Shown here: piece by piece, positions 46,735 through 56,501 of the stretch | Layout: each line of letters begins with the position of its first letter | Numbering within the stretch: position 1 is the stretch's first letter | NCBI RefSeq assembly: GCF_006351925.1 | Contig: NZ_CP040924.1 | Span: 2,547,860 to 2,611,859 of the forward strand | Direction of reading: 5' to 3' | DNA from: Clostridium thermarum | GTDB lineage: Bacteria; Bacillota; Clostridia; Clostridiales; Clostridiaceae | Length of the DNA: 64,000 nucleotides | Notes under the pieces: model-generated | Database searches by the model: none | Seen by the model: the letters and a program-made list of their open reading frames with translations, nothing else | What the model was told of the DNA's origin: nothing | Translations under genes and position numbers: made by a program

Positions 46735-48243
46735 ATGAAGCGGGATTCTTTTATAGCTAACACTATCTTACTAACTCTTTCAAACCTTACCACCGGTGTT
46801 CTAGGTTTTATATTTTCCATTATGCTTTCGAGACATCTGGGGGCAGAGGGCATGGGATTATACGGGCTGGTAATGCCAGTTTACAATTTATTTATTTGTT
46901 TGATATCTGGAGGTATAGTCACTGCTGTATCAAAAGTTGCAGCGGAGTACCATGCCAAGAATGATTTTAACAACTTAAGGAAAACCATTAAAACCACCCT
47001 TGCCTTTAACTTCATTTGGTCAGCTTTAGTTGTACTTTTGGTTTTTATCTTTTCTTATCAAATCAGTACATATTTTATTAAGGACAGCCGAACCCTTTAT
47101 GCTCTGAGATTGACCTGTCCGGCCATGATTTTTATATCCTTTTCCAATACCTTAAAGGGTTACTTTTATGGCACTTCAAAGGTAGGGGTTCCTGCCTTCA
47201 TAGATATATTTGAAAAGGCAGTAAGAATACTTATTATATATTTGTCTTCAATTTATATTGATGTAACTTCAGTTACCACCACAGTAACCGCAGCCTACGC
47301 AGCGCTTTGCATAGGTGAGCTGATTTCCTTTATTCTATTGTATATATACTATAAAATTGACGGAAGGAGGATTGGCTACTCATCCATCAGACCGGATGGA
47401 AGGGCTCAGCTGCTCTTTAACATACTGGTCATCTCACTTCCACTGTGCTTGAATGGATTTTTGTCTACTGCACTTTCAACTATATCCACCTTGATTGTAC
47501 CTAGACGTTTATTGGCAGCAGGATTTGAGTATAAAGCTGCCTTATCAATGATAGGAAAGTTTTCAGGAATGGCTTTGAACATAGTCTTCTTCCCTACTAT
47601 AGTCATAGGTTCTATCTCAACTATTTTAATTCCTGATCTTTCACAAAGTATGAGTAAGAAAGACTATTACGCCGTAGAGAGAAGAGTTTCTTCCGTACTT
47701 AGAATAGCTTTCCTTTTGGGGGTGTCCACCTTAATAATTGGCTTAATCGGCAGCGAAAGCTTAGGTAAAATGTTTTATAATCGTAATGATCTTGGAGCTT
47801 ATATCAAATTTGCAGCTATATGTTGTCCTTTGTTCTTTACTGCATCCACTACTTATGGAATTTTGAACGGCTTAGGTAAGCAGAATATAATTTTGAGGAA
47901 TTCCCTTATTGTATCAGCTATGGAGGTTATTTTACTTTACATACTTACAGCAATATCTTTCATAAATGTATACGGCTATGGAATCAGCTTAATCATTACC
48001 TCAACAGTAGCTCTTATTTTAAATCTCAGCGTCATTTGGAAGAGTATCGAAATTAACATTAACCCCATTAGGCTAATAATTTATATACTTATGGCCTTCC
48101 TACTGTACTACGTGATGAGTGTGGTGGCAGCCACCTTGCCAGGCAGTATGGAAACTGCTAAAATCATACTCGTTATAATAATCGGTTTTTCACTTCCCTT
48201 CTTGGCTAACTTTGCAATTATGTATTCAGAAAAGAGAGGATGA
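46735..48243 (+). CDS. spoVB: SpoVB-like polysaccharide/lipid flippase
   Basis: A 502-residue member of the MOP/MVF flippase family with about 14 membrane segments; SpoVB is needed for spore cortex and probably flips lipid-linked precursors. Seen: SFIANTILLTLSNLTTGVLG opening, RHLGAEGMGLYGLVMPVYN and SGGIVTAVSKVAAEYHAK. ATG at 46735 is preferred over TTG at 46717, but neither has a good ribosome site. Converges on a murJ-like gene with no intergenic base. Confidence 0.85.
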   Translation: MKRDSFIANTILLTLSNLTTGVLGFIFSIMLSRHLGAEGMGLYGLVMPVYNLFICLISGGIVTAVSKVAAEYHAKNDFNNLRKTIKTTLAFNFIWSALVVLLVFIFSYQISTYFIKDSRTLYALRLTCPAMIFISFSNTLKGYFYGTSKVGVPAFIDIFEKAVRILIIYLSSIYIDVTSVTTTVTAAYAALCIGELISFILLYIYYKIDGRRIGYSSIRPDGRAQLLFNILVISLPLCLNGFLSTALSTISTLIVPRRLLAAGFEYKAALSMIGKFSGMALNIVFFPTIVIGSISTILIPDLSQSMSKKDYYAVERRVSSVLRIAFLLGVSTLIIGLIGSESLGKMFYNRNDLGAYIKFAAICCPLFFTASTTYGILNGLGKQNIILRNSLIVSAMEVILLYILTAISFINVYGYGISLIITSTVALILNLSVIWKSIEININPIRLIIYILMAFLLYYVMSVVAATLPGSMETAKIILVIIIGFSLPFLANFAIMYSEKRG

Positions 48244-48261
48244 TTATCTCATCCTCTCTTT
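48231..48261. terminator. Shared hairpin across the spoVB and murJ-like stop codons
   Basis: A perfect 13-bp stem (48231-48243 with 48249-48261, core GAGAGGATGA/TCATCCTCTC) with a 5-nt loop. Both stop codons (48241-48243 and 48244-48246) lie in it. T-rich sequence follows on the minus strand, less so on the plus strand. Confidence 0.7.
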
Positions 48262-49854
48262 CATAAAGTTTGGTATTATTTTTATAAATCTTGGTGACAT
48301 TGCATCTAAATCCGATCTCTTTATCCCTCCTGATAAGATCAGTCCATAGGCATAGGCGAATGCCCCTATTAGCATTGATATGGCAATGGGCATGACATAT
48401 TGAGCACTGGAATCTCCATTTATCATAAAGGTTTCCAAAGTAAAATATATCATGTATACTATTATCCCCATAAAGGCTGAAGTCACCAAGGGCTTTGCAG
48501 AATACCTAATCAAATCCAACTTGTATTTGGTCAGCCTTCTTATGTACCAGCTGTTCACCAGTAAAGGCACTGTAAAGCACACAATATTCCCCAGTACAGC
48601 TCCCAGGGTATTAATCTCTGTTATAGCAACAAGACTATAGCTTGTAATGATTTTCATCAAAATCCCCAGGGCCATGGAGGTTGTGACAATATAAAGCTTT
48701 CCTATGCTCTGCAGAATAGTTGTCTGTATTTGTACCACTGACATAAGTACTACTACCAAGCAGGAAAATTTCATTAAGTATTCTCCATTAACTGCATCAG
48801 GAAATAGTAGTGCAAAGATTGGTCTGCTCAAAACAGCAAGTCCAACAGCAGAAGGTATTGATATCATAAAACACAGTTTTAAGGCCTGATTTATCTTATC
48901 CTGAACCTTTCTTTTGTCATCAAGTGCTGCTGCCGCAGATATGGCAGGCAGTACCGCTGCACTTAAGGCAGATATTATGGTTATAGGAACATTTATTAAA
49001 GAGCTCATCTGTCCTAAAGTGGCGAACCTCTTATTTGCCTCTTTTTCCATAAATCCAGCTACTATTAATCTTGGTTTTATCAATGAATTGTCAATCAAAG
49101 TTCCCGCACTTTGAAGTCCCACAGAAATAGTTATAGGCACACCATAGTTAATCATTTTTCTGAAGATAGCCCGGTTGGAAAGTCTTTTAACCTCTGGTGA
49201 TTGTGTACCTTTAGGAACTTTAAACTTTTTGTTTTTTCCGTATACATATATTAAATAGATGCAGGCAACTAAAGCTCCTAAACTCGTTCCCACGGTAGCA
49301 CCGGCTACTCCTCCTTCCACAGTCTTTCTTATGAGCAATGCGGCAAAAATCAAGCTAAATACCGTATTTATAACCTGTTCAGCAATTTGAGAAATAGCTG
49401 TGGGTGTCATATTGCCACGGCCTTGAAAGTATCCCCTGTAGGCAGACATAATTGAAGTTATAAGAATTGTAGGTGATAGGACAATAATTGCCAACCTAGC
49501 CTTCTCTTGTTTAGCAGCTACAGTAATAGGACCAGCTAAAATAATCATAAGAATGGAGGCAGCAAATCCTAAAATTAAAAGAGTAGTTCTTGCAATTTTA
49601 AAAGTTTTTACTGCATCTTTATAATTGTGTTGAGCTATTAGTTCCGATACCATTTTTGAAATAGCAACAGGTATTCCTGAATTCGTTAATACATATAAAA
49701 AAAGAAATATCTGATATGTAAATTGGTAGAAGCCCATATTTTCCTGGCTTAATATTCGAGTTAAAAATGGCGCGTAGAACAGTGACAATACTTTCACAAC
49801 CATTCCCGCAGCTGAAAGCACCGCAAAGCCCTTTGTTATAGATTGTTCTTTCAT
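48244..49854 (-). CDS. MurJ/YtgP-like lipid II flippase
   Basis: A 536-residue MOP/MVF-family protein with about 14 membrane segments. Seen: MVVKVLSLFYAPFLTRILSQ opening, ENMGFYQFTYQIFLFLYVLT, YRGYFQGRGNMTPTAISQ near 135-150, all in common with the YtgP/MurJ group that flips lipid II in Firmicutes. SpoVB and MurJ families overlap, so the exact name is inferred. It is convergent with the spoVB-like gene. Confidence 0.85.
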   Translation of the reverse strand: MKEQSITKGFAVLSAAGMVVKVLSLFYAPFLTRILSQENMGFYQFTYQIFLFLYVLTNSGIPVAISKMVSELIAQHNYKDAVKTFKIARTTLLILGFAASILMIILAGPITVAAKQEKARLAIIVLSPTILITSIMSAYRGYFQGRGNMTPTAISQIAEQVINTVFSLIFAALLIRKTVEGGVAGATVGTSLGALVACIYLIYVYGKNKKFKVPKGTQSPEVKRLSNRAIFRKMINYGVPITISVGLQSAGTLIDNSLIKPRLIVAGFMEKEANKRFATLGQMSSLINVPITIISALSAAVLPAISAAAALDDKRKVQDKINQALKLCFMISIPSAVGLAVLSRPIFALLFPDAVNGEYLMKFSCLVVVLMSVVQIQTTILQSIGKLYIVTTSMALGILMKIITSYSLVAITEINTLGAVLGNIVCFTVPLLVNSWYIRRLTKYKLDLIRYSAKPLVTSAFMGIIVYMIYFTLETFMINGDSSAQYVMPIAISMLIGAFAYAYGLILSGGIKRSDLDAMSPRFIKIIPNFMKERMR

Positions 49855-49879
49855 AAAGTTTCAAAACCTTTCACTCATA

Positions 49880-49956
49880 ATAATTGACAGATGACAATTG
49901 ACAATTATGGATGAAACTCAACAATTGTCAAATGTCAATTGTCAAATGTCAATTCT
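49880..49956. repeat. Copy of the TTGACAATTG repeat with inverted flanks
   Basis: Direct copies GACAGATGACAATTGACAATT on one side face AATTGTCAAATGTCAATTGT and its tandem on the other, making an imperfect stem-loop of about 75 nt. Falls in the spacer between murJ-like and RluA-type genes. Confidence 0.65.
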
Positions 49957-50908
49957 AAAACTTAAATACGTCCTTTTTAATTTTCTTGAATATCGGTGGT
50001 AAACTTTCTGCTATAGTCTTCTGCTCCATATATTTAAGCTTATCTGGACATTTTGTAAATACAACTTTAAAAGCATATAGAAATTGATAGTCTAAGCCAA
50101 ACTTGTTGAAAAAAAATGAGTTCAGCTTTTTCTCACCATACTTTGTATCTCCTATGATAGGATTGCCAAGATACGCCAAATGAGCTCTTAGCTGATGACT
50201 TCTTCCTGTTAGCAAGTCAATTTCAATAAAGGAAAATAAGCCATTACTTTTAACTGTTTTAACTTCCATAGCTATTTTCTTGGAGTTTTTTACCGATGAG
50301 TCAAAAATTTTAGACACATTGTTTTCTTCATCCTTTATGATATAGGCCTCGTGAACTCCGTCCTTGATTCTTCCTTTCACAAGAGCACAGTAATACTTTT
50401 TAATATCTCTTTCTCTTATCATTTCATTCAACAGCTTCAAGGCTTCAAAATTCTTTCCATAAATCACAATCCCTGAAGTATTTCTGTCTAATCTATTACA
50501 AGGTGCAGGTGTAAAGGTAATTTCCGTATGGGGATCATAATCTCCTTTTTCACTTAAATAGGAAAGTACCATATCTGTAAGGGTGGGCTCTCCGTCCTTA
50601 CTGTCAGAATGTACCAATAAATTAGGTCTCTTTTCCACCAAAAGCATGTTTTCATCTTCATAAGTTATTTTTAAATCAGCATCAATTTTTATAAAATCAG
50701 CTTTTTTAAGCTGCTGCGATGAAATGTTTATCAGAAGTTCATCTCCCTCTAACAATGAATATTTCTCCTTAGCCTTCTTCCCGTTAACCTTCACATCACC
50801 GGTTCTTATACTTCTAAAGATAGCACTTAAAGGTACGTCCTTTAAGTACTTTCTTAAAAATTTATCCAATCTCTGACCCGCTTCATTTGGTCCTATTATA
50901 ATATTCAT
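49955..50908 (-). CDS. RluA-family pseudouridine synthase
   Basis: Isomerises U to pseudouridine in rRNA or tRNA. Seen: an N-terminal S4 domain (RLDKFLRKYLKDVPLSAI), the catalytic motif as CNRLDRNTSGIVIYGK near 180-195 with the active Asp (usual H-R-L-D-R-x-T-S-G), and the GRSHQLRAHLAYLGNPIIGD motif. Length 317 fits the RluD/RluC type. The target site cannot be read from sequence. Confidence 0.93.
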   Translation of the reverse strand: MNIIIGPNEAGQRLDKFLRKYLKDVPLSAIFRSIRTGDVKVNGKKAKEKYSLLEGDELLINISSQQLKKADFIKIDADLKITYEDENMLLVEKRPNLLVHSDSKDGEPTLTDMVLSYLSEKGDYDPHTEITFTPAPCNRLDRNTSGIVIYGKNFEALKLLNEMIRERDIKKYYCALVKGRIKDGVHEAYIIKDEENNVSKIFDSSVKNSKKIAMEVKTVKSNGLFSFIEIDLLTGRSHQLRAHLAYLGNPIIGDTKYGEKKLNSFFFNKFGLDYQFLYAFKVVFTKCPDKLKYMEQKTIAESLPPIFKKIKKDVFKF

Positions 50909-50929
50909 CCTTTGCCTCCTAAACTGACT

Positions 50930-52132
50930 TTATTCCGTTTCTCCATTGAGGTATTCGTAGACTGCCCTACATTGTATAGCTACTCCTATGGGTAGACAGT
51001 TCTCATCTATATCAAAAAAACTGCCGTGAGCAGGATGAGTAATTCCCTTCTCAGCATTTCCGCTGCCTAAAAAGTAAAAGGCTGAAGGTCTTTCCAGAGA
51101 GAAATAAGCAAAGCTCTCAACGCCCATACTTGGTTTATCCATATCTATTACATTGTCTGCTCCAATGATCTCCTTGGCGCATTCCTTTACCATGTCTACC
51201 ATATAATCATTGTTATACAAACATGGATAGCTTTCTTGTATGTCTATCTCACAGCTTCCTCTCATAGTCTTTGTGATACCTTCAACAATCTCCGTGACTC
51301 TTTTTATGACATATTCCCTATGCTCAGATTTCATAGTCCTGATTATACCACTGATGTTTACCTCTTCCGGTATAATATTTTGCGCACTTCCGGCATGAAT
51401 GGAACCCACAGTAACCACTGCCGGATCTGCAGGTGGTATTTCTCTGCTTACGATAGATTGCAGGGCTACAATAACATGACTTGCTATAACCACAGGGTCT
51501 ACAGTATCCTCAGGATGTGCACCATGGCCACCTTTTCCAATAATTTTTATATTGAAGGGATTAGAAGCTGCATTTACAACCCCTTTTTTGATTCCGATTT
51601 TACCACATTCAATGCCTTCTGCAACATGTAGTCCAATGACTGCATCAACCTTTGGATTTTCCAAGACCCCTTCCTCTATCATAAATCTGGCACCTCCAAC
51701 GGTTTCCTCAGCCGGCTCGAAGAGCAGTTTTACAGTGCCTTTTAAAGAATCCTTAATGCCATTTAATATTTTTGCAGCCCCCATCAGTATAGTCATATGT
51801 GCATCATGGCCACAAGCATGCATCTTTCCATCCACAGTGGAGGAATAATCGCAATTTTTTTTATCCTTTAGTGGAAGAGCATCGATATCAGCTCTCAGTG
51901 CTATAACCTTTTCTTTTTCTTCATCTATACTGCCACCTTGAATAATTGCACAAACACCGGTGCCGGCAGTCTCCACATAAGGTATTCCTTCTTCCTTCAA
52001 GAATTCCTTAATTTTTGCTGTGGTTTTATACTCTTCAAACCCCAACTCAGGATTACGATGAAAATGTCTTCTCCACTCTACTAACTCATCATAGATATTT
52101 GCTGCACTTTTCAAAAAATCAATTTTTTCCAA
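50930..52132 (-). CDS. M20 family amidohydrolase
   Basis: Zinc-dependent peptidase/amidohydrolase (HipO/AmhX type) acting on N-acyl amino acids or small peptides. Seen: FHRNPELGFEEYKT, the metal motif KMHACGHDAHMT near 104-112, EPAEETVGGARFMIEEG, GLHVAEGIECGKIG, and GGHGAHPEDTVDPV. Length 400 is normal. Cytoplasmic, no signal. Substrate not determined. Confidence 0.92.
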   Translation of the reverse strand: MEKIDFLKSAANIYDELVEWRRHFHRNPELGFEEYKTTAKIKEFLKEEGIPYVETAGTGVCAIIQGGSIDEEKEKVIALRADIDALPLKDKKNCDYSSTVDGKMHACGHDAHMTILMGAAKILNGIKDSLKGTVKLLFEPAEETVGGARFMIEEGVLENPKVDAVIGLHVAEGIECGKIGIKKGVVNAASNPFNIKIIGKGGHGAHPEDTVDPVVIASHVIVALQSIVSREIPPADPAVVTVGSIHAGSAQNIIPEEVNISGIIRTMKSEHREYVIKRVTEIVEGITKTMRGSCEIDIQESYPCLYNNDYMVDMVKECAKEIIGADNVIDMDKPSMGVESFAYFSLERPSAFYFLGSGNAEKGITHPAHGSFFDIDENCLPIGVAIQCRAVYEYLNGETE

Positions 52133-52151
52133 TCTACCATCACCCCTATTA

Positions 52152-54227
52152 TTATGCCCAAGTAATTTCTATAACATCACCATCTTTTAATTCATCGTAA
52201 TAGCCTGCCTGCTTACCATTGAGTTTTAGTATCAGCAGTCCTTTTGTCCTTGTTCTATCAAATTGTATATAATTAAATATATCAATAAAGATATACTTAT
52301 CTTTTCCCTTTAATATTACTGTTTGTGAATTAACCTTTACTGTTACTTCCTTGGGTGCTGTCTTTTCTTCAAACTTCATTTCATCTATGGCTACTTCATT
52401 CTTTACCTGAGGTTGAGCCTCTTTAGTATTATCTGCATCCTCCACTGCAGTATCTTTTTCAGCATTTATAACTGTAGTAGTGGAAATATCTTTTTCTATT
52501 ATCCTATCCCCTTCTTTAATAATATAATCATAGGATATTATTTGCTCCCCTATATAGAACTTGGAATCAGGAGACACACTAATAAGCACATACTTTATAA
52601 AATCATGCAGTGTTTTAGGATATATTATTTCCACGTTATCATTTTCGCTTATAACATGTTGAAAATCTACTCTTTCTCCATTAATCATTGCTATGGGTTC
52701 AAAATTATAGAGTTTATCGTTAAAATAAAAACTTACAGCATCATAAGCAGCAACCTGCTCTAAGACCTTTGGCGCAGCATCTTTTCCGTCCTTAGCATAT
52801 TTTATTTCAATTATATCTCCTTCTTTTACCGGCGAGTCCACGGAAGCTACAGCCCCATTAACTCTTATGACTGCACTTTCTGCAAGAGTACCAAAGGCCA
52901 AGCGCTTAGCTCCATTTACGATAAATCTAATATTTTTACCGTTCCTTCCTAATAGTACTTTTGGATTAATGCCTCCTTGAATTATTACATCCATAACAGT
53001 GTGCTTATTATAGTTAAATAAGCTTATTACGTTACCATTTAGTGTTACATCAATAAAATCTTGGCCCATTCTCTTAATGCAAACTAAGGCAATACCCAAT
53101 ACCGTAACGCCAACGCTTCCTAAATCATTTTTAGGAACAACGCAGTCTTCAATGTTTTCTCTGCCCTTTATGGCCACTCTCTGGGTTGGTATGTTTAATT
53201 TTTCTGCTAAAAACTGGACTAAAAGAGGTGTATGTGCCCCGCCACCTACCAGGAAAACAGCACTGGGAGCTTTTCCACCATTTAATTCAACAATCTTGCT
53301 TCCTATTTCATCGCAGATCTTTTTCACTGTAGGAGCAATAACCCTAAATAATTCTTCTCTTGTAATCTGATTTTCAAGTCCAAGTATATCAGTATAGTGC
53401 ATAATTTCTTTTTCTGATGCTTCTCTCTTTATTCTTTCTGCAGTATTAAAGTCAACCAGATAATACTGTGCAATTGCTTCTGTAACCTCATCACCGGCAA
53501 GGGGAACCATACCATAAGCTACTATGCTGTCTTTACTGCTTATTGCTATATCAGAGGTCCCGGCTCCAATATCAATTAGGGCCAGATTTAGCAATCTTAA
53601 GTTCTGAGGTATGGCTGCTTCAATGGCTGCGATAGGTTCTAGTGTCAAGCTACTAACCTCCAAGCCCACTCTTTCCATAACAGCATAAAGACTGTCCACA
53701 ACTGACCTTGGCAAAAAGGTAGCAATTATCTCTGCACCGGCATTTTCACCCTTATGTGACAACAAATTATTTATAACAAATCCATTGAGATAATAACTTT
53801 TCACACTATATCCTACGCAATAAAGTTTTCCCTGTGTCTCCCGATTCACTTCATCCTCAGCATTTTTCACTGCGGTAAGCTCTAAACTCCTGATTATTTC
53901 TCTGTCTATTTCCTTAGTATCATCAAGTTTGAGTTCTGCCTTTGCCATAGTTGTTCTCAGAAATCTTCCCGCAGCAGCTATGGCCACTCTTTCAAGTTTA
54001 AACTTTAACTTTTTCTCCAACTGCTTCTTTACAGTGTTGACAGCAGCAGCCACTAAGGAAATATCATGTATTTGACCATCAATCATAGCTCTTTCCTGAT
54101 GTTCTATGTAATATTCATGAACTACATGAAGCTTTCTGCCTTTCAGCATACCAACAGTGCCTATAACGGATCTTGTACCTATATCCAGGGAGAAAATTAT
54201 TTCATTAGGACTAACTTTTGTACCCAT
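52152..54227 (-). CDS. FtsA-like ATPase with long C-terminal repeat extension
   Basis: A 691-residue actin-like protein. The first 400 residues match FtsA/PilM: IIFSLDIGTRSVIGTVG (phosphate 1), LALIDIGAGTSDIAIS (phosphate 2), LVGGGAHTPLLVQFLAEKL (adenosine). The last 290 residues carry four similar units ending in an acidic-glycine turn: VKEGDIIEIKYA, ISENDNVEIIYP, IKEGDRIIEKD and LKDGDVIEITWA, a beta-grasp/ThiS-like pattern. Such FtsA paralogues are known in clostridia; whether this one takes part in division is not clear. No ftsZ here. Confidence 0.82.
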   Translation of the reverse strand: MGTKVSPNEIIFSLDIGTRSVIGTVGMLKGRKLHVVHEYYIEHQERAMIDGQIHDISLVAAAVNTVKKQLEKKLKFKLERVAIAAAGRFLRTTMAKAELKLDDTKEIDREIIRSLELTAVKNAEDEVNRETQGKLYCVGYSVKSYYLNGFVINNLLSHKGENAGAEIIATFLPRSVVDSLYAVMERVGLEVSSLTLEPIAAIEAAIPQNLRLLNLALIDIGAGTSDIAISSKDSIVAYGMVPLAGDEVTEAIAQYYLVDFNTAERIKREASEKEIMHYTDILGLENQITREELFRVIAPTVKKICDEIGSKIVELNGGKAPSAVFLVGGGAHTPLLVQFLAEKLNIPTQRVAIKGRENIEDCVVPKNDLGSVGVTVLGIALVCIKRMGQDFIDVTLNGNVISLFNYNKHTVMDVIIQGGINPKVLLGRNGKNIRFIVNGAKRLAFGTLAESAVIRVNGAVASVDSPVKEGDIIEIKYAKDGKDAAPKVLEQVAAYDAVSFYFNDKLYNFEPIAMINGERVDFQHVISENDNVEIIYPKTLHDFIKYVLISVSPDSKFYIGEQIISYDYIIKEGDRIIEKDISTTTVINAEKDTAVEDADNTKEAQPQVKNEVAIDEMKFEEKTAPKEVTVKVNSQTVILKGKDKYIFIDIFNYIQFDRTRTKGLLILKLNGKQAGYYDELKDGDVIEITWA

Positions 54228-54262
54228 TTCTTCTACCTCATTCTATAGTTAAATAATCTGAA

Positions 54263-54290
54263 AGCTCATATCCATAGAATATGAGCTTAA
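54263..54290 (-). terminator. Weak hairpin after the UvrD-type helicase spacer
   Basis: AAGCTCATA with TATGAGCTT around a 9-nt loop, upstream of the FtsA-like gene. T run is poor. Confidence 0.4.
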
Positions 54291-54347
54291 TAAAATTATA
54301 TTACATACCTCTACAACATTCAATAAATTTATGGCAAATCCCTTGAT

Positions 54348-56345
54348 TCATGCCATTTTAATCAACAAATTATGACTTATCACCTTATGGACTTCGAAGT
54401 CCCTGGTAATATTGTCCTTAAACTTTATAGCAATTTTATCAGCTGTTATCTCTACAACTATTCCCGTTCCAAAAGACTTATGCTGTACTTTTGAACCTAA
54501 GGGATATTGGTTTGTATAGTCTATTCGATTAATTATACCACATTCAGAAATAAAATTAGATTCTTCTTTAGACTTTCCCTTTATGTAGAGTGGTAAGCTT
54601 AAAAACAAATTTTCCTTAGCCCTGGTTATTCCAACATAGAACAGCCTACGTTCTTCCTCCATATCATTTGGCCTGTCACCTCTATAATATGGAATAATTC
54701 CTTGCACACAGTTAATAATATGTACATTCTTAAATTCCATGCCCTTTACGCCATGGATAGTACTCAGAAGAACCGTATCCACATCACCGGCAGAGTCTTT
54801 TTTAATTTCCTCCTCTACTATCTTTATATGGCTGATAAAGTCTGAAAGACTATTAAAGCTGCTTATTGATTGATTAAACTCCTCCAAAATCTCCTCCATA
54901 TCCTTCTTACTTATATTATATTTAATGCAATATTCCTCTAAGTACTTTTTATAGTTGAGTTTTAAATATATATAATCAGTGACTGATCCAATATCCATTT
55001 GACTTATTTTCAAAACATCCCTTCTTAAATTCATCAGTTCCTTGTATTGAAAATACGGCAGTGAAGGTATTTTGCATATAACCTCAAAGCAGTCTTCTTT
55101 AAACTTGTAATTAGAAAGCTTATCCAAATTAACCTTACTAATATACCTAAAGGGTTTATTAATTATCCTTTTAAAGTCTTCTCGTCTGGCAGTATCTAAG
55201 CTCAAGTTTATGTAACTTAACATATCTTTGCAAATAAAATGATTAAAAAAGTTATAGGACTTATCCAATAAAGTAAAAGGTATCTTATTCCTAATGAAAG
55301 AATCTATTAAGGCTCTCGCCTCCATATTTGTTCTGTATAAGACAGCATTATCACTATATTTCCCCAGGCCCTTCTCCACATATGAAATAATTTTAGCCGC
55401 TATACCATCCCCTTGTTTCCTATCATCAAAATACCGTTCACAGGTAATTTGTCCATCCTGAGACTTTACAGCATAAAATTTTTTTACATTTCTTATCTTA
55501 TTATTCTTAATTAAATTTCCGGATATTGCTACTATGTTTTTAACGCTTCTGTAGTTATTGGTTAGAAACCACTTTGTTCCACCTTCAAAGTTTTCACTGA
55601 AGTTCACCATATAATCCGGCCTAGCCCCTCTGAACCCGTAAATACACTGGTCTTCATCACCAACCGCAAAAATAGAATTACCCTTACATAATTTTTTCAA
55701 TATGTCTATCTGCATATTATCACAGTCCTGAAATTCGTCCACCAATATATGAGTGAATCTCTTATTATATACCTGAAGCACTTTACTGTCACTTTTAAAA
55801 AGCTCTGCCACACCTATTTGAAGGTCGTCAAAGTCTAATAGGTCCTTGTTCTTTTTATAGGTTTCATATTCACTTATACACTGCTTAAGGACATTTATAT
55901 TAATGTAGTCAGAAAGCTGGTCCAGAGTTTTATATCCGGTCTTGTATGACGATATAACATTCAATATGTCTTTTATTCTATCTTCAGTGATCTCTCCCAT
56001 ATATCTTTTAAGAGTCCTCTCTATGACATAGTAACTCTCTGCACTGCTTATAATATTTATACTTGTTCTTTGATTTTTGAGTATACTATAAAAGAGAGAG
56101 TGAAAGGTTCCAAAGAAGGGTTCCTGAAAGCCGGGAAACAACGCTTTAAACCTTCTTTTCATATTTAGGGCTGCAGCCTTTGTAAAGGTAATAATTACAA
56201 TGGACTTGGGATTTATTCCTCTTACCTTGATTAAATATCCTGCTCGATTTATAATAACTGTAGTTTTACCACTGCCCGGTGATGCCACTACAAGCATATT
56301 TTTGTCCTTTGAATTAACTATTTCACTTTGATAAATATCTAGCAT
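54348..56345 (-). CDS. UvrD/Rep-type DNA helicase
   Basis: Superfamily 1A 3'-5' helicase. Seen: 665 residues, Walker A ASPGSGKTTVI near 26-36, ITFTKAAALNMKRRF, motif II DEFQDCD, FAVGDEDQCIYGFRGA (motif III), LTNNYRSVKNIV (motif IV), and VLLSTIHGVKGMEFKNV plus EEERRLFYVGITRAKENL (motifs V and VI). A C-terminal tail (KVQHKSFGTGIVVEITADKI) is a UvrD/PcrA-type Tudor-like segment. Exact role, repair or replication, is open. Confidence 0.92.
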   Translation of the reverse strand: MLDIYQSEIVNSKDKNMLVVASPGSGKTTVIINRAGYLIKVRGINPKSIVIITFTKAAALNMKRRFKALFPGFQEPFFGTFHSLFYSILKNQRTSINIISSAESYYVIERTLKRYMGEITEDRIKDILNVISSYKTGYKTLDQLSDYININVLKQCISEYETYKKNKDLLDFDDLQIGVAELFKSDSKVLQVYNKRFTHILVDEFQDCDNMQIDILKKLCKGNSIFAVGDEDQCIYGFRGARPDYMVNFSENFEGGTKWFLTNNYRSVKNIVAISGNLIKNNKIRNVKKFYAVKSQDGQITCERYFDDRKQGDGIAAKIISYVEKGLGKYSDNAVLYRTNMEARALIDSFIRNKIPFTLLDKSYNFFNHFICKDMLSYINLSLDTARREDFKRIINKPFRYISKVNLDKLSNYKFKEDCFEVICKIPSLPYFQYKELMNLRRDVLKISQMDIGSVTDYIYLKLNYKKYLEEYCIKYNISKKDMEEILEEFNQSISSFNSLSDFISHIKIVEEEIKKDSAGDVDTVLLSTIHGVKGMEFKNVHIINCVQGIIPYYRGDRPNDMEEERRLFYVGITRAKENLFLSLPLYIKGKSKEESNFISECGIINRIDYTNQYPLGSKVQHKSFGTGIVVEITADKIAIKFKDNITRDFEVHKVISHNLLIKMA

Positions 56346-56439
56346 TTTAAATCATCCTTAACCATAAAAATTTTTTTGGAATTCAAACATATAACTTTAT
56401 TTACTACAGATTATTGCCATATATAACCGATAAAAAACG

Positions 56440-56470
56440 TTGTAAAGCTATTTTAATAGTATTAAAATAG
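56440..56470 (+). promoter_or_regulatory. Promoter with palindromic operator, pncB
   Basis: TTGTAA (56440-56445), 17-nt spacer, TAAAAT (56463-56468). A 10-bp perfect inverted repeat CTATTTTAAT/ATTAAAATAG with a 3-nt centre lies at 56448-56470, over the spacer and the -10. This is a repressor-type position. Confidence 0.7.
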
Positions 56471-56501
56471 TTAATATCATGCTAAATAGAGGAGAAATGA
56501 A

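Noticed and set aside
51236-51848. Two plus-strand frames opposite the M20 amidohydrolase
   Set aside because: Fully nested in a gene with intact metal motifs; no start signals.
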